This document shows positions 1-7,556 of a stretch of DNA of 18,065 nt, one piece after another. A program made the translations under genes and the position numbers. The notes under the pieces were generated by a model, which made no database searches, was not told the DNA's origin, and worked only from the letters and a program-made list of their open reading frames with translations. Each line of letters starts with the position of its first letter. Positions within the stretch are counted from its first letter, which is position 1. The DNA is from Bacteroidales bacterium (lineage in GTDB: Bacteria > Bacteroidota > Bacteroidia > Bacteroidales > UBA932), in NCBI GenBank assembly GCA_017429885.1, contig JAFROA010000266.1, positions 1-18,065 on the forward strand, written 5' to 3'.

Positions 1-141
1 GGCGAAATATTAATTATTAATAAACATATCATGAAAAGAAAAGAGTTGTTTGAGCCACCTGTGGTGACTGTCATTGACTTGAGGATGTCCGGGACGATCC
101 TCCAAGGGTCAGTGCATGAGAATGTCCAGACCGAGGGTCAG
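1..141. repeat. Terminal inverted repeat, left copy (exact, 141 bases)
   Basis: These bases are the exact reverse complement of 17925-18065. The match ends abruptly after codon 37 of the leader-peptide gene. The repeat covers an AT-rich 30-base leader, the start codon and the first 37 codons. Inside it, bases 8-22 form a near-perfect palindrome (7-base arms TATTAAT/ATTAATA around one T). The true repeat may extend beyond the window. Its function as a recombination site is only an inference. Confidence 0.97.
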
Positions 142-198
142 GATTTCGAGGAAATTACCTACGGTTCCGGTAGTTGGAGTTATGGTGATTGGCAGTAA
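31..198 (+). CDS. Short leader peptide of the left lipoprotein operon (55 aa)
   Basis: This is a 55-codon gene with an ATG start and a TAA stop. The protein starts MKRKELFEPPVVTVIDLRMS, has no signal peptide or membrane segment, and ends in a Gly/Ser/Trp/Tyr-rich tail (YGSGSWSYGDWQ). That it is real is supported by the paralogue at 17877-18035, which sits in the same place ahead of a homologous lipoprotein gene and keeps the same kind of tail start (DFEEIT versus LTEDIT). Short proteins with a Pro-x-Val/Ile start are common ahead of exported-protein operons in Bacteroidales, but no function is known to me. It could be a translational leader, a small regulatory peptide or a secreted-system accessory. 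The A1 lipoprotein gene starts 40 bases downstream, so the two are probably cotranscribed from a promoter left of the window. Confidence 0.75.
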   Translation: MKRKELFEPPVVTVIDLRMSGTILQGSVHENVQTEGQDFEEITYGSGSWSYGDWQ

Positions 199-238
199 TC
201 TCTAGTTTTGTTATCCACCATTGAAAAGAAGAATCAAA

Positions 239-3103
239 ATGAAGACGATCACTAAAATATCAATGCTTGCCGCCCTTTGTTGCGGCCTGACTTTCGTGTT
301 CACTGCCTGCGAGCAGAACGAGGAATTTGAAGAGCCCGCAAAGGAGGTTGTTTTCTCCGCGGCTACATCTTACGAGAACCTTCCCGAGACCAAGACTGAA
401 TACAGCGGAGAGGACTTCAACCTTGTTGGACAAACACAGGGTACCGAGCGTATAGACTGGGATACCTTTACTGACACAATTAGGGTCCTAAATACTAATA
501 CCCTCACAGCGGCCAACTACAAGATAACACAAATCACGGACGGAACTACCGTGAGGAGCGTTGCCAATGTTGCCGCAACCGGTGATAAACTCACCTGGAG
601 CACAGACAATCAGGCGAATACCTTCTATGCTGTCTATCCCTATACCGCCATGAACAGTGGCCCTTATACACCCTCGAACATCGGCACCGTGATCGGCGCC
701 AGCATCCCGGCGACTCAGGATCAGGACGAAACGCACGAAGGCAAGAATAAGAATACAAATCCTGCTACCACAGTGACTATCACCAACCCCACGATGAGCA
801 AGTATGCCTTCATGGTCGCGAAGGTTGAGAACGCCGCCAACGGGAGCAACGTTACCCTTCCTTTCGTTCCGGCGTTCACCGCTTTCGAGTTCTGTGTCGG
901 TAGCGCCAACGACGGTGGTACCAACACGACTATCTCGAAAGTGGAACTAACTTCCACTTCCACTGCCCTTACCGGCGCCTGGACTTGGAACGGTTCCGCG
1001 TTTGATTGTCCTTCTTACTCAAGTTCCAATAACAAGATTACCGTTAATTATACCAACAACATAACGTTCAACAACAGCAGCCCTCTGAGGTTCACAGTTT
1101 TCGCCCTGCCGCAGAACCTGGATAATGTCAGTGTGACTTTCTATACTTCTCACGGTCCTAAGACTCTCACCTTCACAGGCAAGACTTTCACCGGTGGTAA
1201 TAAGTATCGCATCACCACCCCTGGTCTGCCGACTGATGGAGACTGGGTGTATTTCCTTGAAGAGATCGATGACATTACAACTTATGGCCATCTTGCTGTC
1301 TCTTCAGACGTCGATGTTGTGAGTTACCGAGCAAGACAGGTCAATGGAGTGGTGGACATGTCAACAATTCAGCCTGTTACATGGAAATCCCAGTATTTTG
1401 ATGGTACACAGTGGCAGGATTGGTCTTCCGCTAACGGTGACTTCTCCTTCGGCAGTTCCTACACCGGGAGCGGTGTCTCCAACGCCTCTAACAGTGAAAC
1501 CCGTACGGTTTCCTTAGTTGATAATACAAATTATAGCACTACAGGCCATCAGAGTTCCACAGAAATCCTTCGGGCTCGTACTCCGGTTTCGAATTATTCC
1601 CTTTGTGATCATGATTTGTACGGGCAGTCAATCAATGCCAGTACAGCTAACACGTATGTAGTTACCGCCCCTGGCACATATACATTCCCCGCTGTTTATG
1701 GCAATGGAATAGAGAATGCACAATATAATACTGCGGCTTATTTCCCCAATATCACCGCCACGAACTGTCTTCCTCAATTCAGGAATTCCGTTAATGCTGG
1801 AATAACAGATCCTTGGATTTATACCGATCTTAACTCTGGTCATGGCTTAACACTCTCTGGTGTCGATGCCGAGGTTGTTTGGCAGGATGAGGAGATTATC
1901 ACATCAAAGCCCTCGGTTAGATTCGTGGAAGGTAATTATTGGATCGACTTTGCCATCAACGCCTCTGACATTCGTCCTGGCAATGCAGTTATCGCTCTTC
2001 GCGGGAAGTGTGTGAACGGGGCTGGTACAGTCCTTGGAGACAACAGCATCCTCTGGAGCTGGCAAATCTGGGTTACCGACCAGAACCTGACCCCGGTCAA
2101 CGATTTGATGCCTTTTAACCTTGGCTGGAATGTGGACGGTGAGGTTCAGACAATCCAGTACACTAACCGCGAGCTTCCGATCCGTATTTTGCAGATTGCT
2201 CCTTCCGACGATCAATATGGAGCGATCCAGCACGAGGATTTCACCTTCACACAGTTGGCCGACGCCGCTCAGACTTATGAACTTGCCATCGGAAGCAACC
2301 CTTATTACCAGTGGGGCCGCAAGGATCCTATGCTCCCGGGACAGTATTCCGCTATCCCTAACGTGCGCGGTGATTATTGCGAAGACAGGCCTTTCTATCC
2401 AAGCACAGACTATTCTGGGATGAGCAGCGACACGGAAGATCCTGGCCTTCAGTCTTATATCGAATATGGCAAGGGGGTCAGAAATCCCCATAAAGGTTAC
2501 CAACATTCCGTAACGACTGGTTGGATTGGAGGCCAAGTAACTCTTGATAATGTTGCTCCTTACAATCTTTGGGATGCTGGTATTACTTCTGCTAATAGCA
2601 GTGGGACAGGGGACAGTGGATCTAGCAAGATCAAGACAGTTTACGACCCATGCCCTTATGGATTCACAGTCCCTTACCAGAGCAAGTTCACCAGCTTTGT
2701 CCAGAGCGGAAGTAACGGAGCGACTGATGGTGGAAGGAATTTCGGGAGTGTTTTCCTCCCTTATGCTGGAGCCCGTATCTTCTATAACCGGGAAGCCTGG
2801 GGAGAGTATTCCGCGACAAACCCCGGACCGGCTATTACTGCAGCTCTTTATCTGAGGCATATTAATGAATTCGGTTTGTATTGGACAGACACGCCATATA
2901 GCGATATGCGTTATGCCCAGATACTTCTTTTTGAGGAGACAAATGTTGTCCAGCAAAGTTATACCCGCGGAACAGCAGCTGCCATTCGACCGATGGTGGA
3001 TCCAAAGCACCCTCTTACTCCTCCATCCTCTTCCTCGTCCCTTAACAAGGGGAATGGAAGTGTCCAGCCTGTCGGAAACGGAGGTGAGATTCCGGCTAAC
3101 TAA
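239..3103 (+). CDS. Fimbrillin family surface lipoprotein A1 (~954 aa)
   Basis: This is a predicted outer-surface lipoprotein. The ATG at 239 gives a typical type II signal peptide (MKTITKISMLAALCCGL, lipobox FTAC, lipidated Cys24). An in-frame TTG at 221 would add six residues and is less likely; paralogue A2 also starts close to its MKRI motif. Residues ~35-330 form a fimbrillin-like domain with the usual sequence VVFSAATSY, ETKTEYSG, YAVYPYTAM and KYRITTPG. The middle (~330-800) has no family I can name and includes PYYQWGRKDP. Residues ~805-940 resemble the FISUMP-type domain found at the end of many Bacteroidetes lipoproteins (YDPCPYGFTVP, FLPYAGAR, LYWTDTP, AAIRPMVDP). A Ser/Pro tail ends in GNGGEIPAN. 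B1 follows after 46 bases in the same operon. The likely role is as a fimbria-like or adhesive surface component; ligand unknown. Confidence 0.88.
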   Translation: MKTITKISMLAALCCGLTFVFTACEQNEEFEEPAKEVVFSAATSYENLPETKTEYSGEDFNLVGQTQGTERIDWDTFTDTIRVLNTNTLTAANYKITQITDGTTVRSVANVAATGDKLTWSTDNQANTFYAVYPYTAMNSGPYTPSNIGTVIGASIPATQDQDETHEGKNKNTNPATTVTITNPTMSKYAFMVAKVENAANGSNVTLPFVPAFTAFEFCVGSANDGGTNTTISKVELTSTSTALTGAWTWNGSAFDCPSYSSSNNKITVNYTNNITFNNSSPLRFTVFALPQNLDNVSVTFYTSHGPKTLTFTGKTFTGGNKYRITTPGLPTDGDWVYFLEEIDDITTYGHLAVSSDVDVVSYRARQVNGVVDMSTIQPVTWKSQYFDGTQWQDWSSANGDFSFGSSYTGSGVSNASNSETRTVSLVDNTNYSTTGHQSSTEILRARTPVSNYSLCDHDLYGQSINASTANTYVVTAPGTYTFPAVYGNGIENAQYNTAAYFPNITATNCLPQFRNSVNAGITDPWIYTDLNSGHGLTLSGVDAEVVWQDEEIITSKPSVRFVEGNYWIDFAINASDIRPGNAVIALRGKCVNGAGTVLGDNSILWSWQIWVTDQNLTPVNDLMPFNLGWNVDGEVQTIQYTNRELPIRILQIAPSDDQYGAIQHEDFTFTQLADAAQTYELAIGSNPYYQWGRKDPMLPGQYSAIPNVRGDYCEDRPFYPSTDYSGMSSDTEDPGLQSYIEYGKGVRNPHKGYQHSVTTGWIGGQVTLDNVAPYNLWDAGITSANSSGTGDSGSSKIKTVYDPCPYGFTVPYQSKFTSFVQSGSNGATDGGRNFGSVFLPYAGARIFYNREAWGEYSATNPGPAITAALYLRHINEFGLYWTDTPYSDMRYAQILLFEETNVVQQSYTRGTAAAIRPMVDPKHPLTPPSSSSSLNKGNGSVQPVGNGGEIPAN

Positions 3104-3149
3104 CGAACTGAGTTTTTGAATAATCATTTGAAGAAAGATAAAAGATATA

Positions 3150-5882
3150 ATGAGACATAGCGTCCTGTGCAAGTGGCTGATACCGCTTTCTGTGATTGTT
3201 GCTTCTTGTTCGCAAGAAAAAGAGTCTGAGCTGTTTGAGAAACGTGATCTGGTGATATCAGCCAGCCAGGAACCGACCTGGGCGGAAAACCCCGAGACAA
3301 GGACTGTGTTGGTGGATGGAGTGAATGTCCACTGGTCCCCCAGCGACAAGATCCTAGTGTTCAGTGCGGGCAAGAGCGAGGCCTTCACCTCGAGCAACAC
3401 TGAAGTATCCGAGACCGCTAACTTCGTCGGTACGATTGATATCCCCGAGTCTTCAGCCTCAGATCCCTATGTCAGGGCGCTATATCCTTATACATCTTCA
3501 GCCTCCATGCAGGGAGGGACGGTCGCCACGGCCCTCCCCACATCCCAGAGGGGATTCGCCGGGACGTTTGATGACGACCTGGTGATTCTCGCATCAAGGG
3601 GCATCCCCCCGACTGAAAGTGGTTCATCCACGGTTTCGATGGACATGGTTTTTAAGCATGTCTGCTCCGGCATCAAGTTCAGCCTCACCCGTGATGACAT
3701 CAAGCGTGTCAAGTTGACCTCAAGGGGTGGAGAGGCCGTCGCAGGATCGTTCGCTTTCAAATGGAATAACGGCGGGGATCCTATAGTCTCATCAGTAACG
3801 TCCCCATCCACCAGTGTCACGGTTTCTGCCCCTACGGGTGAGGCCTTCACACCTGGCGTATGGTATTATATCGTGACGCTTCCGGTCGATTTCTCAACAG
3901 GAGTCACATTCACCTTGACAAACTCTGACAATATTTCAGCGGAGAGAGTAATCGAGACAGCTTTCTCTCTTGGCAGGGGCGCGTTCAGCAGCGCCACCAA
4001 CCTTGACGCGGACATCGAGTTTGTGACACCGGGAGGTGACGAGCCAGGTCCAGACGAGCCGGATGTCGAGGTGCAAGTTGCCGGACCCGATACTTGGGTG
4101 GCAACGGATGAACTTCAAAGAACACTTCCTGTCAGCATCAATGGAACCCGTTCAGACGGGAAGGTGTTAATATTCTATTGGACATGGCATTGTGAGAACC
4201 ATGCGAATTATCCGCAAATTGTTGATATTACGGGAACTCAGGGTTATTTGAGAAAAAAGTTCTTTAACGATTCGGATTTCTCGAACAGTATCTGGGGTGA
4301 TAACCATGGTCACGATCCTTGCTTCTGGGGAACTCCTTTGTTTGGTTATTATAGATCCACTGACGCTTGGGTGCTTCGAAAGCATGCGGAAATGCTTGCG
4401 GATGCCGGTGTAGACGCTATCGTTTTTGATTGCACAAACGGAGAGTTTCTTTGGGAATCCTCTGTCGATGTTTTGCTTCCTACATGGTTAAAGGCAAAAA
4501 ACGATGGGGTCAAGGTACCTCAGATAGTATTCCACCTAAATTATCAAGCGTGCCAATCCACTGAAAACACCCTAACTCGGATTTATCAAAAGTATTACAG
4601 CAATTCATCATACGATGATCTGTGGTTTAAGGTTGATAATAATCCTCTTGTGATCGCATATCCGGCGAGCACCAACAATTCCACACTTCGTGGTCACTTC
4701 ACATTCCGTCCCGGACAACCGGATTATGTGGCTGGAGATATGGGCGATGGTTTAGGCAACCATCAATGGGGATGGCTCCAAAACAATCCTCAGAATGTTT
4801 TCGGGGAAAACGAGGAGATTCCGGTCGGTGTGGCTCAGAATGCATGTGACGACAGTCACGGTCATTGCTATGCTTTCAATGCTCCAAATACTTATGGGCG
4901 CAGCTACACAAAGGCGAATGGACAAGATTTGGTCTCAGAAGGATCTTATATTCAAGGATACAATTTCCAAGAACAGTGGGACTACGCTTTTACCAAGAAT
5001 CCGAATTATATTTTCGTTACTGGCTGGAATGAGTGGACTGCGAACAGGCAGGACTCTTGGCCGGTCTATACAGGAACAGTCTGGTGCGGACCGTATCCAA
5101 ATGCGTTCCCCGATCAATATGATTCTGAGCGTAGCCGGGATATTGAGCCCAATAAGATATGGGGGGACAATGGTGATAACTATTATTATCAGCTTGTTAA
5201 TAATATCCGGAAGTTTAAGGGAGCCGGTAGTTATCCCAATGTGACCAGGCCTAAGACCATGGAGATTGATGGTGATTTCACGGGTTGGGACAAGGTCTCT
5301 CCGGACTTCAAGCATTATCCTGGTAATACAGTTCATCGTGACGCCACTTCTCAGTCCACCAAGACTACCCAGACTTATAAAAACTCAACTGGCCGTAACG
5401 ACTTTGTTGACGCGCGAGTGACAAGGGATAACGAGTATGTGTACTTTTATGTCGAGACAAAGGCGGACATTTCAGACTACAGAAATGACAAGTGGATGCG
5501 CCTACTGATTGACATCGACATGAATTGGAACACCGGTTGGAAGGGTTACGATTTCTGTCTCAACTATGTCACCCCTTCTTCTCCCACCAAAGGCTTTGTA
5601 TCCGTGGCTTCCGGTGAGAATGGAGCTTGGGGATGGCGTACAGATGATAATGCCACCTTCGACTATGCCGTCAACGGCAATAAGATGGAGATCCGTGTAC
5701 CTCGCTCATTGCTCGGGCTTTCAGCCAACGAGAAGCTTGACTTTGGGTTCAAGTGGGCCGACAACAATCTGTATGACGTGGTCCCTGAAGGCCGTGAAAC
5801 CCGCATCCTCAATCTTTACGTGGACGGTGACGCAGCTCCGGGCGGCCGCTTCAACTTCCACTACAAGGAACCGGTCGAGTAA
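3150..5882 (+). CDS. Lipoprotein B1: fimbrillin-like, GH99/GH71-like and CBM9-like domains (910 aa)
   Basis: This is a modular surface lipoprotein. The signal peptide ends in VIVASC with lipidated Cys20. Residues ~30-293 are fimbrillin-like (VISASQEP, ETRTVLV, VRALYPY, GVWYYIVTLPV). An acidic Pro/Gly linker (PGGDEPGPDEPDVEVQ) follows. Residues ~337-690 look like a TIM-barrel glycosidase of the GH71/GH99 type: KVLIFYWTW, LRKHAEMLADAGVDAIVFD, FVTGWNEW (Glu628) and SRDIEPNKIWGDNGDNYYYQ. Residues ~702-895 look like a CBM9-type carbohydrate-binding domain (MEIDGDFTGW, DARVTRDNEYVYFYVET). This suggests binding, and perhaps cutting, of a glycan at the cell surface. The GH99 second acidic residue after the Asn-Glu-Trp motif is not obvious, so activity is uncertain. 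The AT-rich middle differs in composition from the ends. A terminator follows 40 bases after the stop. Confidence 0.85.
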   Translation: MRHSVLCKWLIPLSVIVASCSQEKESELFEKRDLVISASQEPTWAENPETRTVLVDGVNVHWSPSDKILVFSAGKSEAFTSSNTEVSETANFVGTIDIPESSASDPYVRALYPYTSSASMQGGTVATALPTSQRGFAGTFDDDLVILASRGIPPTESGSSTVSMDMVFKHVCSGIKFSLTRDDIKRVKLTSRGGEAVAGSFAFKWNNGGDPIVSSVTSPSTSVTVSAPTGEAFTPGVWYYIVTLPVDFSTGVTFTLTNSDNISAERVIETAFSLGRGAFSSATNLDADIEFVTPGGDEPGPDEPDVEVQVAGPDTWVATDELQRTLPVSINGTRSDGKVLIFYWTWHCENHANYPQIVDITGTQGYLRKKFFNDSDFSNSIWGDNHGHDPCFWGTPLFGYYRSTDAWVLRKHAEMLADAGVDAIVFDCTNGEFLWESSVDVLLPTWLKAKNDGVKVPQIVFHLNYQACQSTENTLTRIYQKYYSNSSYDDLWFKVDNNPLVIAYPASTNNSTLRGHFTFRPGQPDYVAGDMGDGLGNHQWGWLQNNPQNVFGENEEIPVGVAQNACDDSHGHCYAFNAPNTYGRSYTKANGQDLVSEGSYIQGYNFQEQWDYAFTKNPNYIFVTGWNEWTANRQDSWPVYTGTVWCGPYPNAFPDQYDSERSRDIEPNKIWGDNGDNYYYQLVNNIRKFKGAGSYPNVTRPKTMEIDGDFTGWDKVSPDFKHYPGNTVHRDATSQSTKTTQTYKNSTGRNDFVDARVTRDNEYVYFYVETKADISDYRNDKWMRLLIDIDMNWNTGWKGYDFCLNYVTPSSPTKGFVSVASGENGAWGWRTDDNATFDYAVNGNKMEIRVPRSLLGLSANEKLDFGFKWADNNLYDVVPEGRETRILNLYVDGDAAPGGRFNFHYKEPVE

Positions 5883-5922
5883 AGAGCCGGTCGGCTAGCA
5901 GAACACTTATTCATTACAATAC

Positions 5923-5959
5923 CACCCGCCTTCCTTCACCGAGAGGCGGGTGTTTTTTT
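5923..5959 (+). terminator. Intrinsic terminator after the left lipoprotein operon
   Basis: A perfect 8-base stem (CACCCGCC at 5923-5930, GGCGGGTG at 5945-5952) with a 14-base loop is followed by seven T residues. It lies 40 bases after the B1 stop and would end the left operon. No matching terminator follows the paralogue B2. Confidence 0.93.
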
Positions 5960-5963
5960 ATTT

Positions 5964-6018
5964 ATCGACAGTTCTGCCCCTTCGACCGTTCGACAGGCTC
6001 ACAGGGCGCAGGCTCAGG
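5964..6018. repeat. REP-like intergenic repeat, inverted copy
   Basis: This GC-rich stretch has the CTTCGACAGGCTCA-like sequence common in bacterial REP elements. Its reverse complement shares CGAAGGG, then GAACTGTCGAT, with 9061-9105, so the two form one family in opposite orientation. It sits between the terminator and the ~173-base element. Confidence 0.6.
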
Positions 6019-6028
6019 AAGCATTGGA

Positions 6029-6255
6029 ATTTTCAAACCAGCAACACAGGGTGGTAGCCTAAGCTTCTGAGTATCAGCTCGTTAGTCTTTTCTTTCGTGA
6101 AAGGTTGGGCCTTTAAGGGCGGGACTTCACATATTTCCGTTCGCTAACACATTCATTATCAACCACTTACGCCAGCCAATGGTGGTGTTGTTTTGAAAAA
6201 TGACGCGAAACAAGTCCGAATTATCGGCCTCAGACAGCCGCCAGAAGGCTATTTT
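6029..6255 (-). repeat. ~173-base interspersed element plus flank, copy 1 (inverted)
   Basis: The core (6029-6201) starts TTTTCAAACCAGCAACAC and ends GTGTTGTTTTGAAAAAT, so its two ends are imperfect inverted repeats of each other. The core and the next 54 bases match the reverse complement of 10236-10463 with scattered mismatches. A related copy lies at 9107-9280. It encodes no protein that I can support. The element resembles a non-autonomous unit associated with the REP-type transposase at 9251-10168. With the terminator and the REP-like repeat, it accounts for the gene-free stretch 5883-6291. Confidence 0.85.
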
Positions 6256-6291
6256 CCGGCAATGTCCATATATGACCACTCTCCAACCGTA

Positions 6292-7488
6292 TCACGGCCG
6301 GAAGTCCTCCATGCAGGAGTAGTCTTTGTCGAGCTTGGCGGAGGTGATCTTGGCGTAGATCTGGGTGGTCTGGATGTCGGTGTGGCCGAGGATGGTCTTG
6401 AGGCTCTCCATCGACATGCCCATCGACAGCGCCAGGGTCGCGAAGGTGTGCCGGGCCTGGTGGAAGCAGAGATTGTCGCTGACCCCACAGTCTTTCCCTA
6501 TCTTCTTAAGCCGTTTATTGACAGTGGCGTATTTCCCGACCTCGAAAAGCGGCATCCCTTTCTCGACCCTCCCGTGGCGATCCAAGATCTCGATGGCGGT
6601 GGGCAGAAGCTTCGCCTGGAACTGCACTCGGGTCTTCTTCCTTTTTGAGACTATCCACCTCGCCCCGTTGAACTCGACGATCTCATTCATTGTCAACTTG
6701 CTGAGGTCCGCGAAAGACAGGCCTGTCATGCAGCAGAACACGAACAAGTCCCGAGTGAACGCCAGCTTGCTCCCATCCGGATAGCTGTAGGCGATCATGT
6801 GCCGCAGCTGGGCTTCCGTCAGGAAGCCCCTCTCCCTGACATCGGGAGACACACGGAAGTTATTCAACGGGTTACGGGTGATGATCCCGTCGTTGTAGGC
6901 GGAGTTGACCACCTTCCGGATGGGCATCTGGTAGACCCAGACCGACGAGCGCTGAAGATTGAGCTTGTCCCTGAGGTACATGCAGAACCCTCTCAAGAAA
7001 GACTCGTCCAGCTCTTCCAGAAGGATATCCCTCATCCCGAGGGCACCCCTCAAGTAGTCCGCGCAGTGGCCCCGGACGATCTTGTACTTGTTGAAAGTCG
7101 AGGCCGAGCGGTCTTTACCCACCATGGTGGAGATGATGCGGATCTCCCTGTCCAGCCCGGCCAGCAGGGTCGTCTCGTTGTCCCTCTTCCTGAGGAGGAT
7201 GACCTTGATCTCGCTGGCTGAGTTGACCCCACCCCTCAGGGCGAGCGCCTGGTAGATCTCAAACACCCTGGAGCGGATGTCGTCCAGGGTTTTGTTGTAC
7301 TTGAGGGCCATATCGCTCCGGCCTTTCAATCTTCCCGTCTTGGGATTCCAAAGCCGGACCGGAACCGACATCTGGCAACTGAACTGCGCCACTGTGCCTT
7401 TGACAGTGATCCTGCAGAGGATCGGCATGTGGCCGTCCCTCTCCTTGCTTCTGTTCGCGTAGAACAGGATGTTAAAAGTGTTTCGCAT
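6292..7488 (-). CDS. Tyrosine recombinase/integrase, IntDOT-like (398 aa)
   Basis: This is a site-specific recombinase of the Bacteroidetes integrase type. It has an N-terminal arm-binding region (~1-100), a SAM-like core-binding domain (~105-215) and a catalytic domain (~220-390). Visible catalytic residues are Lys in SKRKK (~284), His343 and Arg346 in HQARHTFAT, His369 in GHTD and the nucleophile Tyr378 in TTQIYAKI. The first Arg of the usual set is replaced by Ser258 in MTGLSFADL, as known for the CTnDOT integrase, so this need not mean loss of activity. The length is normal and the gene appears intact. It lies 68 bases after the sugar transporter on the same strand, with a palindrome in the gap. 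It could act on the ~228-base inverted repeats, on the terminal repeats or on sites elsewhere; the sequence does not decide which. Confidence 0.95.
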   Translation of the reverse strand: MRNTFNILFYANRSKERDGHMPILCRITVKGTVAQFSCQMSVPVRLWNPKTGRLKGRSDMALKYNKTLDDIRSRVFEIYQALALRGGVNSASEIKVILLRKRDNETTLLAGLDREIRIISTMVGKDRSASTFNKYKIVRGHCADYLRGALGMRDILLEELDESFLRGFCMYLRDKLNLQRSSVWVYQMPIRKVVNSAYNDGIITRNPLNNFRVSPDVRERGFLTEAQLRHMIAYSYPDGSKLAFTRDLFVFCCMTGLSFADLSKLTMNEIVEFNGARWIVSKRKKTRVQFQAKLLPTAIEILDRHGRVEKGMPLFEVGKYATVNKRLKKIGKDCGVSDNLCFHQARHTFATLALSMGMSMESLKTILGHTDIQTTQIYAKITSAKLDKDYSCMEDFRP

Positions 7489-7507
7489 AATGGTGATTTT
7501 TGGGAAA

Positions 7508-7531
7508 AGTATTCATTCTCTTTTGAATACT
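7508..7531. promoter_or_regulatory. Perfect 8-base inverted repeat upstream of the recombinase gene
   Basis: AGTATTCA (7508-7515) and TGAATACT (7524-7531) form perfect arms around an 8-base spacer, 20 bases upstream of the recombinase start. On the minus strand it is followed by TTTT, so a weak terminator for the transporter gene is possible. An operator or a recombinase-binding site are alternatives. Confidence 0.5.
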
Positions 7532-7556
7532 GTCCCGCTAACCACCATAAGACTAG

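Noticed and set aside
221..238. TTG start for A1
   Set aside because: The ATG at 239 gives a cleaner lipoprotein signal peptide and matches the paralogue better; the TTG is only a possible alternative.
1904..3400. Long open frame on the minus strand opposite A1 and B1 (498 codons)
   Set aside because: It lies antisense to two well-supported lipoprotein genes, crosses their boundary and has no recognisable domain or signal; it is a by-product of the coding strand's codon use.
6249..6784. Open frames antisense to and in other frames of the recombinase gene
   Set aside because: The recombinase frame has all expected catalytic motifs over full length; the others are Arg/Pro/Ser-rich and typical of GC-rich shadow frames.
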